From positions 26,838 to 32,459 of the forward strand of contig PBUZ01000040.1 of assembly GCA_002728035.1 (NCBI GenBank): a stretch of DNA of 5,622 nt. Reading direction: 5' to 3'. Shown piece by piece: positions 1-5,622 of this stretch. The translations under genes were made by a program, and so were the position numbers. Below the pieces are notes generated by a model. It saw only the letters and a list, made by a program, of their open reading frames with translations. It was not told where the DNA came from and made no database searches. Origin of the DNA: Methanobacteriota archaeon. Lineage in GTDB: Archaea > Thermoplasmatota > Poseidoniia > Poseidoniales > Poseidoniaceae. Every line of letters starts with the position of its first letter. The first letter of the stretch is position 1.

Positions 1-297
1 GGGTGCAGCCAATTCCAACTCGACGATGATAAGGACGGCGTCTTCAATGCCTTTGATTTCTGCTTGAACACGCCCCTTGGGGGTTCGGTGGACGAACAGG
101 GCTGTGCTGCAGAAACCAACACCCAATCAGGTGAAACCGACTCGGATGGTTTCGGTCTTGCTGGGTGGTTGTTCCTCTTGGCAGGTGGTGTCATTGCATG
201 GGCCGTCTATACCAACAACCAACGACCAGGCCCCCCACTGCCTCCGGTGAACCCGATGAAGGCCTCGCCTACGATTCCAGAGCGCAGTGAAGAATGA
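1..297 (+). CDS. C-terminal end of a membrane-anchored surface protein with thrombospondin type 3-like Ca-binding repeats (5' truncated)
   Basis: The reading frame is open from base 1, so the true start lies outside the window; 98 residues are visible, ending in TGA. Residues 1-6 (GCSQFQ) look like the end of one repeat. Residues 8-35 form another: an Asp-rich loop (DDDKDG at 8-13), a D-F-C-L-N-T-P segment at 19-25 and a closing V-D-E-Q-G-C at 30-35. This spacing is typical of thrombospondin type 3-like calcium-binding repeats in archaeal and bacterial surface proteins, where Asp side chains bind Ca2+ and the two Cys may pair. An acidic Thr/Ser/Glu linker (36-50) leads to one hydrophobic helix at about 51-70 (bases 151-210), then a proline-rich tail of about 28 residues. 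The expected topology is repeats outside and tail in the cytoplasm. The role of the whole protein (adhesion, polymer binding or enzyme display) depends on missing N-terminal domains. A TTG at 64 could be read as a start, but it sits inside the repeat, so I do not treat it as one. Confidence 0.8.
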   Translation, partial: GCSQFQLDDDKDGVFNAFDFCLNTPLGGSVDEQGCAAETNTQSGETDSDGFGLAGWLFLLAGGVIAWAVYTNNQRPGPPLPPVNPMKASPTIPERSEE

Positions 298-300
298 TCA
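295..300. other. Abutting convergent stop codons (TGATCA)
   Basis: The TGA of the surface-protein gene (295-297, +) is immediately followed by the TGA of leuS read on the other strand (298-300). The two stops make the palindrome TGATCA with no base between genes. No oligo-T run follows either stop on its coding strand, so transcripts probably run into the opposing gene before ending. The positions are seen directly; the transcription consequence is inferred. Confidence 0.9.
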
Positions 301-3123
301 GGCGTACACCACGGCTGGCGACAACGGCATGGCGGCGTTGGCTCGGCCCGTGGTATCGTCTTCACTTTCACCGAGAACAACCGTTACATCCTCGAGGTTC
401 AGTTCTGCAGCGATGAAGGCCTTTGCGTCCTCCAATACGGTGCCTTCGTCCAAGGGTGAGAGCACCATCGCTCGAGAGGCATCGTCCCATTTGAAGACTT
501 GAGGCAACATCTTTTTGCCCCAAAAGCCCATGATTTCTCCCTTACGCTCACCTTGCGCGATGGGCATGGTTTGCAACACAGGCATGAATTGCTTGGGATG
601 GCCACCTTCGTTGACGTGATCCAAAGCAGCCCTTGCGAGCGATCGCTTCCATTGGGGTGAAATGACAAAGGTTGCCGACGTGGCAGGTGCACCCAAATGG
701 CGTTCAGCGACCACGTGAACCTTGCGTGCTTGCTCAAGCACATCGCGGATATACTGCTCACCAGAAAGCACCAACAACTCAACCTCGCTCAACGGTTCGG
801 GAAGGTGCATCTGACTTCCTGAAACGAAGCCTTCGGTGGATGAAAGACCGTCCCACCAAACTTCAGCAAGATGTGGGGTTGAGACCGAAATCAATTGTGT
901 CCATACGGGAAGCATGTGGTGGGCGACGCCGCTGAAACCACCGCCTCGACGTACGTACCAGTTGATGTCCTTGATGACGTCATAGTGCGAAATTTCAACC
1001 GCTCTTCGCAGGTCAAATCGGTCCATGGCTTCTTGGAATTCAAGAACGCGTTGATTGAACCGAGCCATCATCCACCCGTCCATGGCGGTGGGTTGGTCAC
1101 CCCACGCTGCAAGTTGACTCGGCATGCCCTGTAACTGAAGCATGACGCGATGGTTGGCTTCAAGCGCAGCATCCGACCAATCCATCCCCGCTGTTGGGTT
1201 GGCAGCGAACAAAATGAACAGACGCACCGTATCTGCACCAAACCGTTCAATCATCTCCTCGGGAGAGACCGTATTGCCCAATGATTTGCTCATCTTTGCA
1301 GAACGCGAACCGAGTTCGCTGCTGCAATGCGGGCAGGGTTGGCCTTCGTATTGGGTCGAAAGGGTAACGCCACAACTTGCGCAAAACGGTGCTGATTTGT
1401 TGACCATGCCTTGGCAAAGAAGCTCATCAAACGGCTCATCCACCGATGTGAGGCCCAAATCACGCAACGCCTTCGTCATGAAGCGAGCGTAGATCAAATG
1501 CATTTGTGCATGTTCAATGCCACCGCAGTAGAAGTCGACCTGCATCCAATGGTCTGCCACCGCCTTTTCGAACGGCATGTCGTCGTTCATGGCGTCGGTG
1601 TAACGAAGGAAATACCAGGATGAGTCGACAAATGTATCCATGGTGTCGGTTTCCCGACGAGCATCTTTGCCGCATGAGGGGCAAGGTGCATGGAGGAAGG
1701 AAACGGACGTTTCCAACGGATTGCCGTGTCCAAACACAACGTCGCGAGGAAGTTCAACGGGAAGGTCTTCTTCGGGAACGGGGACGGCACCACAATCTTC
1801 GCAATGGATCACGGGAATGGGGGTCCCCCAATATCGCTGACGAGAAATGAGCCACGGGCGAATCTTCCAGTTTACGGTGCGGTTGCCGTGTTTGGCTGCT
1901 TCGAGCGCATCGCAAACGGCGTCCTTGGCTTCTTGTCCATACAATCCATCAAACCCTTCGAGAGGGCTGTTGACCATCCAACCGAGTTCAACCTCGGCCT
2001 TGGTGAGCTCAGCATCTCCATCGCCATCTTCGGTCATAACGAGGGCGCGACGCACCGGGATATCGTACACTCGAGCAAAGTCGTAATCGCGCTCGTCATG
2101 AGCAGGAACAGCCATGACCGCCCCCGTCCCGTATGTTGCGATCACAAAATTGCCAAACCAAATAGGTACATGGTCACCGGTCAACGGATGAACGGCATAA
2201 CGACCGGAAAACACACCTTCCTTCTTGTTGTTGTTCTTGATACGGTCAAACTCCGTCATAACTGCTGTGCGGTCACGCAAGTCTGCCCATGCGGCTTCAT
2301 GCTCGCTTCCTGCAACCAGCGATGCTGCAAGAGGATGTTCGGGTGCCAGCGTAACGAAGGTTGCTCCAAACAGGGTGTCTGGGCGAGTGGTGTACACTTC
2401 AATGGTGTCTTCTGTACCGACGATATCGAAGATGATGTTGGCACCTTCTGAACGACCCAGCCAGTCCCGTTGCAGGGCCTTGACATGCTCAGGGAATTTG
2501 ATGGTGTCCAAACCGTCGTGAAGTTCTTGGCAGTAAGAGGGTAAGTCAAGGAACCACTGGCTCATCTCTTTTTGCGAGACAGGGCCGTTGCAACGCCAGC
2601 AACGTCCCGCTTTGACCTGCTCGTTGGCGAGCACCGTCGTGCACGAAGTGCACCAATTCACCGGAGCATGTTCTCTGGTCGCAAGGCCTTTTTCCATGAA
2701 CTTCGTAAAGAACCACTGGTTCCACTTGTAGTACTTCGGATCGTGGCTTTTGAGCGTGCGACGCCAGTCGTAAGAGAAGCCCATCCGTTTGATTTGCTCC
2801 GTGATGGACGCCATGTTTCGCTCCGTGATATCGTGTGGATGGCCGCCTTCTGAAATGGCGGCGTTTTCAGCGGGCATACCAAACGAATCAAAGCCCATTG
2901 GGTAGAGCACATCGTAACCCATCAATCGCTTGAATCGGGCGACTGCATCGCCAATGGAATAATTTCGAACGTGCCCCATGTGCATTTTTCCCGAAGGATA
3001 TGGATACATTTCGAGGCAATAGAACGATGGTCGGTCCTCGTGAATGTCGGCGTTAAACAGGCCTGCTTCCGCCCATTTTTCCTGCCATGCAACCTCGTCA
3101 ACTTGGGTATGCTCCGTCGACAT
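298..3123 (-). CDS. leuS: Leucyl-tRNA synthetase, bacterial-type, with zinc-ribbon-like insert before KMSKS
   Basis: This cytoplasmic class I aminoacyl-tRNA synthetase joins leucine to tRNA-Leu using ATP. The HIGH motif is HMGH at residues 48-51 in the context YPSGKMHMGH. A first zinc domain has Cys158/161 and Cys175/178. The CP1 editing domain spans about 226-415 with TTRPDT at 245-250 and GTGAVMAVPAHDERD at 332-346; Thr250 and Asp343 match the editing residues Thr252 and Asp345 of the E. coli enzyme. Further Cys pairs lie at 441/444 and 481/484. ETDTMDTFVDSSWYFLRY is at 491-508, GGIEHA at 534-539 and KMSKS at 610-614. The anticodon-binding helical domain is about 660-810, followed by a C-terminal extension. 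CP1 comes after the zinc domain, as in bacterial enzymes, not before it as in the standard archaeal form. At 941 residues it is longer than E. coli LeuRS (860), partly from a Cys581/584-Cys597/600 insert. The start is firm: an in-frame TGA (3130-3132) lies just upstream, inside the likely ribosome binding site. All catalytic motifs are intact. Confidence 0.97.
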   Translation of the reverse strand: MSTEHTQVDEVAWQEKWAEAGLFNADIHEDRPSFYCLEMYPYPSGKMHMGHVRNYSIGDAVARFKRLMGYDVLYPMGFDSFGMPAENAAISEGGHPHDITERNMASITEQIKRMGFSYDWRRTLKSHDPKYYKWNQWFFTKFMEKGLATREHAPVNWCTSCTTVLANEQVKAGRCWRCNGPVSQKEMSQWFLDLPSYCQELHDGLDTIKFPEHVKALQRDWLGRSEGANIIFDIVGTEDTIEVYTTRPDTLFGATFVTLAPEHPLAASLVAGSEHEAAWADLRDRTAVMTEFDRIKNNNKKEGVFSGRYAVHPLTGDHVPIWFGNFVIATYGTGAVMAVPAHDERDYDFARVYDIPVRRALVMTEDGDGDAELTKAEVELGWMVNSPLEGFDGLYGQEAKDAVCDALEAAKHGNRTVNWKIRPWLISRQRYWGTPIPVIHCEDCGAVPVPEEDLPVELPRDVVFGHGNPLETSVSFLHAPCPSCGKDARRETDTMDTFVDSSWYFLRYTDAMNDDMPFEKAVADHWMQVDFYCGGIEHAQMHLIYARFMTKALRDLGLTSVDEPFDELLCQGMVNKSAPFCASCGVTLSTQYEGQPCPHCSSELGSRSAKMSKSLGNTVSPEEMIERFGADTVRLFILFAANPTAGMDWSDAALEANHRVMLQLQGMPSQLAAWGDQPTAMDGWMMARFNQRVLEFQEAMDRFDLRRAVEISHYDVIKDINWYVRRGGGFSGVAHHMLPVWTQLISVSTPHLAEVWWDGLSSTEGFVSGSQMHLPEPLSEVELLVLSGEQYIRDVLEQARKVHVVAERHLGAPATSATFVISPQWKRSLARAALDHVNEGGHPKQFMPVLQTMPIAQGERKGEIMGFWGKKMLPQVFKWDDASRAMVLSPLDEGTVLEDAKAFIAAELNLEDVTVVLGESEDDTTGRANAAMPLSPAVVYA
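1324..1383 (-). other. Zinc-ribbon-like insert in LeuRS (Cys581-Cys600)
   Basis: Between the GGIEHA region and KMSKS (1282-1296), the protein carries C-A-S-C at 581-584 and C-P-H-C at 597-600, separated by 12 residues. This CxxC-x12-CxxC spacing fits a small zinc ribbon. Bacterial LeuRS proteins such as those of E. coli, Thermus and Bacillus carry varied leucyl-specific segments here that, as I recall them, lack this four-Cys pattern. Zinc binding is inferred from spacing only. An effect on positioning the KMSKS loop or tRNA is possible but unproven. Confidence 0.7.
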
Positions 3124-3129
3124 GGGTCC

Positions 3130-3134
3130 TCACC
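3130..3134 (-). promoter_or_regulatory. Shine-Dalgarno-like site for leuS (GGTGA)
   Basis: Read on the minus strand, GGTGA lies 6 bases before the leuS ATG and matches part of the anti-16S core. It contains an in-frame TGA stop, which excludes any longer N-terminus and so supports both the site and the chosen start. Confidence 0.6.
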
Positions 3135-3145
3135 GTCCACTGGAC
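3135..3145. repeat. Short dyad GTCCA-C-TGGAC next to the leuS ribosome binding site
   Basis: The 11 bases GTCCACTGGAC form a perfect dyad with 5-base arms around one central base, directly adjoining the GGTGA site. The single-base centre makes a strong RNA hairpin unlikely, but a dimeric winged-helix protein could bind such a site as DNA. A dyad this short can arise by chance. Confidence 0.3.
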
Positions 3146-3174
3146 AACCTTGCCCACTCGCCTTCACGCTATGA

Positions 3175-3206
3175 AATCCACGCTTCCCTCAGGCCGCTGA
3201 TGGATT
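3175..3206. repeat. Weak inverted repeat AATCCA...TGGATT after the regulator stop
   Basis: The 6-base arms at 3175-3180 and 3201-3206 are perfectly complementary across a 20-base loop, beginning 12 bases after the regulator stop codon. No T tract follows, so it does not resemble an intrinsic terminator. It could be a weak mRNA structure or chance. Confidence 0.25.
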
Positions 3207-3217
3207 CTTTTTCATCG

Positions 3218-5622
3218 TCAGCGATGAGCGAAATCTTCGCTTGTCTCGAGCAAGAACACGGCCTCTCGTGTCAACTTGTAACGGTTCTTCACACCCATCT
3301 TCCGTCGCTCAACGAGGCCGTATTTTTGCAATGTTCGCAGGTGGTGCGAGATGAGTTGCTGACTTTTCTCAAGGCGCTTGGCAAGTTCAGCCTGGGTGGG
3401 GAACTGCCCGAGGTCGCCGTCTTGGTCAAGCAGATTCAAGATTTTGCCTTGGAGGCTGTTGGGGTCTGGTGAGAGCGGTGGCACAGGGAGGTCATCTGGG
3501 TCGGTGGAGGGGTTGAGTTGGTTCGTGAGAGGGTAGTACCGAACCAAGCGTCCGTCGTTCTTTCGCCAAACATTCTCTTCGGATTCCAAGATACGAAGGT
3601 GGTGCGTGATCTGTCCGTTGCTCATGTCCAACGCGCTCATCAGGGCACGGAAATGGCAACCCGGATTCGCCGTCAAGTACCCCATCAATCGGCCTCGTTG
3701 GTACCGACCATCGGTGGTTTCGTGCGTTTTTCCAATCAAGCCCAAGAACCACAACCCGGCCATGGTGGCAGGCAATCGCAACCCTTCGTTGGTCACCGTA
3801 ACCATCACGAGGATGGAAAGAAGTGAAGCCGTGACCACCACCGTGACTGCGCTCACGACCGCAGTGGCCTGCGCGTTTTCCTCTTGCAATTCTTCTACCT
3901 GCAAGGGTGCTTCGTCAACGGTTTCAACCTCAAGGGAGCGCTCAAGAACCACGTTCACAACTTCGACGGACGGTGCAGAAAAGACGCTGCATTCTGGGGC
4001 AGGTTCTGCGGCTTGAACCTCGTAAATCCCCTCGACGGTGGAAAGGGGTTGCCACGACGAAAGCGTACGAGCGTTGGAGAGCAGGTAGGAAGTTTCCCCG
4101 ACGTTCAAGACGTGGCAGGTGCCTTCTTCGGTCCCCAATGGAGTCCATGTTCCAGTGATCTCAAACCGCTCAGGCATCACCGTTTCTTGTTCATTCACGG
4201 GCTCTTCAAGGGTGAAATCCGCAGGCCATGCCATCTCAACGGTGGTTGTTGCAGGTGTTGAAGAGAGCAAACGGATGTTCAGGCTGTACATGCCCTCCGG
4301 GAGAACATCGACGCCGTTTTGGACCATGTCAACATCGAAGGTGTTGAATTGCAAGGTGTTCGCGGTTGGTGTCAGCGACACTTTTCTGCCATCGTACGCA
4401 TCGCACAAGGTCATGAAACGATGCACGCTTTCCTCGTCATCGTTGACGAAGTCAAGTTCGAGCGTGCATGGTTGGTTCATGCGGACGTAGCGTGCTTCGC
4501 CGTCCATCGAAAGTGAGGGTGAAAGTTGGAAGGTGTCTTCGTCCACCCAATCCATCGTGGTTGAAAGCGACAATGACGAGGCGTCGGCACATGCATTGGC
4601 TTGAACATCGCTGTACTGAATGCGTTGGCTGGTAACCAAACCAAATTCAGGCACCTCGACAACCACGGTGTACACGCCCGAGTCAACCCGGCATGTGTCT
4701 TGCTCAAAGAATCCCCAAGGAGCAAGTGTGAACGCCAACGGTTCTTCTGATGAAAGGCTCATCTCGAGGTCAATGTCGGAGCAGGATTTGCCAGCGAGGC
4801 TGTCGTAGACGATGCGGCCGAGATCGTTGATGACCCACATTTCCGCTTTGCAAGACGAGGTGAAGTGAAGTGTTTGTTCCCCAACGGATGCGGTGGTCAG
4901 CACCGCTTCGTTGGCCACTGCATCGCCTTGGCTGTACAACGGTTCGGCGTTGTTGGTCATCTCTATGGTGAGCGAAGCGTCGACGTTGGCCAAGGGAGCT
5001 TGCGCTGCCTGAAGTTCGGTGGTGTGCGTGAACGTGTTGCCGGGGGTGTTGACGGTCAGTGTGGTGAGTTCATGGTTGTGAATCGAGACCTGATCCACCA
5101 AGAGCACTTCTCCAGGCATGAGGGATTTGGTTTGGCCAAAGCACGGGGAGCCGAGTTGAGCCTGTTCGCCAACATGCCACTCAAGAACACATGTAGGAAG
5201 CGCTTGGAGGTCTACGGGTTCGCTCGTGGGGTTGGTAAGACTGACCAATGCAACGCTCACGGGGCTGTTCGCCGTGCGTTGAACGAGTTGAACATCGTAG
5301 GCCAAGGTGGTCGGCACCTCTACAGGTGTCTGAATCACCGCATTCGTGACATAGGACAAATCGAGCGTGGTATGGAGCAACTCAACGATGTAGGTGCCGC
5401 TTTCAAGCCACATTCCTTGTTCGTCTTTCATGTTCCATTCAACCGAATCGTAGACTCGCGTTTCGCCCGATGCCAAATCCTCGCCACGGGTACGGTCAGG
5501 ACAGGCATCGGAACCGTCGACGAGGAGAACGCCTGTCGCATTGTAGACGTTCAAGACGAACATGCAGGATGGATTAATGTCGAAGGTGATGGCCTCCCCG
5601 GTGTTGAGCAACGAGGGTGTCA
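3218..5622 (-). CDS. Membrane-anchored putative one-component regulator: tandem Cys-paired beta domains, TM helix and two winged-helix domains (5' truncated)
   Basis: I do not recognise this as a named gene. The frame is open to the window edge; residues are numbered here from the TTG codon at 5611, giving 797, but real sequence precedes it. Residues 1-550 look extracellular: beta-strand-rich, Thr/Val/Glu-rich units with paired cysteines (16/37, 141/157, 254/277, 381/403, 499/541) and repeated G-x-Y near the unit ends (72, 312, 440, 528). Unit 1 resembles a BsuPI-like or FlgD-like beta sandwich. An acidic stretch (about 560-580) precedes a strong transmembrane helix at about 583-607 and a shorter hydrophobic segment at 613-627. 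Two ArsR-like winged helices follow, at about 636-694 and 719-780, sharing S-x5-H-H-L-R (664-673 and 750-759) and joined by a Pro/Asp-rich linker. The likely role is an envelope sensor that binds DNA while tethered to the membrane; the ligand and target genes are unknown. The stop lies 94 bases before leuS on the same strand. Confidence is high for a real gene, moderate for regulator. Confidence 0.88.
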   Translation of the reverse strand, partial: TPSLLNTGEAITFDINPSCMFVLNVYNATGVLLVDGSDACPDRTRGEDLASGETRVYDSVEWNMKDEQGMWLESGTYIVELLHTTLDLSYVTNAVIQTPVEVPTTLAYDVQLVQRTANSPVSVALVSLTNPTSEPVDLQALPTCVLEWHVGEQAQLGSPCFGQTKSLMPGEVLLVDQVSIHNHELTTLTVNTPGNTFTHTTELQAAQAPLANVDASLTIEMTNNAEPLYSQGDAVANEAVLTTASVGEQTLHFTSSCKAEMWVINDLGRIVYDSLAGKSCSDIDLEMSLSSEEPLAFTLAPWGFFEQDTCRVDSGVYTVVVEVPEFGLVTSQRIQYSDVQANACADASSLSLSTTMDWVDEDTFQLSPSLSMDGEARYVRMNQPCTLELDFVNDDEESVHRFMTLCDAYDGRKVSLTPTANTLQFNTFDVDMVQNGVDVLPEGMYSLNIRLLSSTPATTTVEMAWPADFTLEEPVNEQETVMPERFEITGTWTPLGTEEGTCHVLNVGETSYLLSNARTLSSWQPLSTVEGIYEVQAAEPAPECSVFSAPSVEVVNVVLERSLEVETVDEAPLQVEELQEENAQATAVVSAVTVVVTASLLSILVMVTVTNEGLRLPATMAGLWFLGLIGKTHETTDGRYQRGRLMGYLTANPGCHFRALMSALDMSNGQITHHLRILESEENVWRKNDGRLVRYYPLTNQLNPSTDPDDLPVPPLSPDPNSLQGKILNLLDQDGDLGQFPTQAELAKRLEKSQQLISHHLRTLQKYGLVERRKMGVKNRYKLTREAVFLLETSEDFAHR
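3272..3706 (-). other. Tandem winged-helix DNA-binding region of the membrane regulator
   Basis: The first winged helix (bases 3530-3706) has the N-P-G-C-H-F-R-A-L entry typical of archaeal ArsR-like regulators, a recognition helix with ITHHLR at 668-673 and a wing around W-R-K-N-D-G-R ending in RYYP. The second (3272-3457) has TQAELAKRL, a recognition helix with ISHHLR at 754-759 and a wing ending in N-R-Y-K-L. The recognition helices start 86 residues apart. Two similar domains in one chain could bind a site with two half-sites without dimerising, or double that as a dimer. The fold assignment rests on motif pattern. Confidence 0.85.
3731..3865 (-). other. Membrane-spanning and juxtamembrane segment of the regulator
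   Basis: Residues 583-607 form one uninterrupted hydrophobic stretch rich in Val, Ala, Leu and Thr, long enough to cross the membrane. Residues 613-627 (LPATMAGLWFLGLIG) are hydrophobic but only about 15 long. If both crossed, the winged helices would sit on the same side as the Cys-rich domains, which is implausible. Related archaeal membrane regulators carry a similar short hydrophobic piece between the membrane helix and the first winged helix, so I read it as lying along the inner membrane face. Confidence 0.75.

Larger units (their letters stand above)
3124..3217 (-). other. 94-base spacer between the regulator gene and leuS
   Basis: This is the only real non-coding stretch in the window. 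On the minus strand it begins with a purine-rich run just after the regulator stop (GATGAAAAAGAA) and ends with the leuS ribosome binding site. I see no good archaeal TATA box; the closest A/T-rich piece is GGATTTCATAG at about 3169-3179. There is no oligo-T terminator tract on the transcribed strand. Read-through from the upstream gene into leuS is therefore plausible, but a weak promoter cannot be excluded. Confidence 0.6.

Noticed and set aside
64..66. TTG at 64 as start of a short surface protein
   Set aside because: The same frame is open to base 1 and the residues before the TTG complete the Ca-binding repeat, so the gene begins outside the window.
1690..2451. A 253-codon open frame on the + strand inside leuS
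   Set aside because: It lies wholly antisense to the well-conserved CP1 editing and zinc-domain coding region. Its translation shows no recognisable domain and is rich in Cys, Arg and His as expected of a shadow frame.
3175..3206. Intrinsic terminator between the regulator and leuS
   Set aside because: The stem is only 6 bases with a 20-base loop and is not followed by a T run on the transcribed strand.
3044..3472. A 142-codon open frame on the + strand crossing the spacer
   Set aside because: It runs antisense through the start of leuS, the spacer and the second winged helix. No ribosome binding site or family resemblance was seen, and both sense frames are clearly real.
3606..4261. Overlapping + strand open frames of 125-136 codons opposite the regulator
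   Set aside because: They are antisense to the transmembrane and winged-helix coding region. Their composition (Thr/Ser or Arg-rich) mirrors the opposite strand, and they have no domain signature.
5609..5611. TTG at 5611 as the true start of the regulator
   Set aside because: The frame continues to the window edge without a stop, the first beta domain would lack its opening strand, and no signal sequence is present, so the N-terminus is missing. The cut codon at the edge is NTG and cannot be judged.
1..5622. CRISPR array, tRNA or rRNA gene, insertion sequence or phage genes
   Set aside because: No spaced direct repeats, cloverleaf-like segments, rRNA motifs, transposase motifs or terminal repeats were seen on reading both strands; coding genes explain nearly all bases.

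Overview
The window looks like a piece of a planktonic archaeal genome. My best guess is a Marine Group II / Poseidoniales-like euryarchaeon. The reasons are indirect: a membrane-tethered regulator with two ArsR-like winged helices of a kind common in Thermoplasmata-related archaea, a surface protein with thrombospondin type 3-like calcium-binding repeats and a C-terminal membrane anchor, moderate GC content and very tight packing. No rRNA or other decisive marker is present, so this lineage call is inference.

Layout: three genes fill nearly everything. Bases 1-297 (+) are the 3' end of a surface-protein gene: the end of a Ca-binding repeat, an acidic linker, one transmembrane helix and a proline-rich tail. 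Its stop directly abuts, with no spacer, the stop of a convergent complete leuS gene (298-3123, -). That gene encodes a 941-residue leucyl-tRNA synthetase of the bacterial architecture, with an extra four-cysteine zinc-ribbon-like insert just before KMSKS. A 94-base spacer (3124-3217) carries a Shine-Dalgarno-like GGTGA but no convincing TATA box or terminator. Upstream on the same strand, 3218-5622 is a large gene truncated at its 5' end. It encodes at least four cysteine-paired beta-sandwich-like extracellular domains, one clear transmembrane helix, a hydrophobic juxtamembrane segment and two tandem winged-helix domains.

How the genes relate: leuS is housekeeping (charging tRNA-Leu in the cytoplasm). 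The upstream gene looks like a one-component membrane regulator that could couple an outside signal directly to DNA binding. Nothing in the sequence shows that it controls leuS, although the two are co-directional and could share a transcript. The most unusual item is this putative sensor-regulator and the regular repeat architecture of its extracellular part. No tRNA, rRNA, CRISPR array, insertion sequence or integrase is visible.
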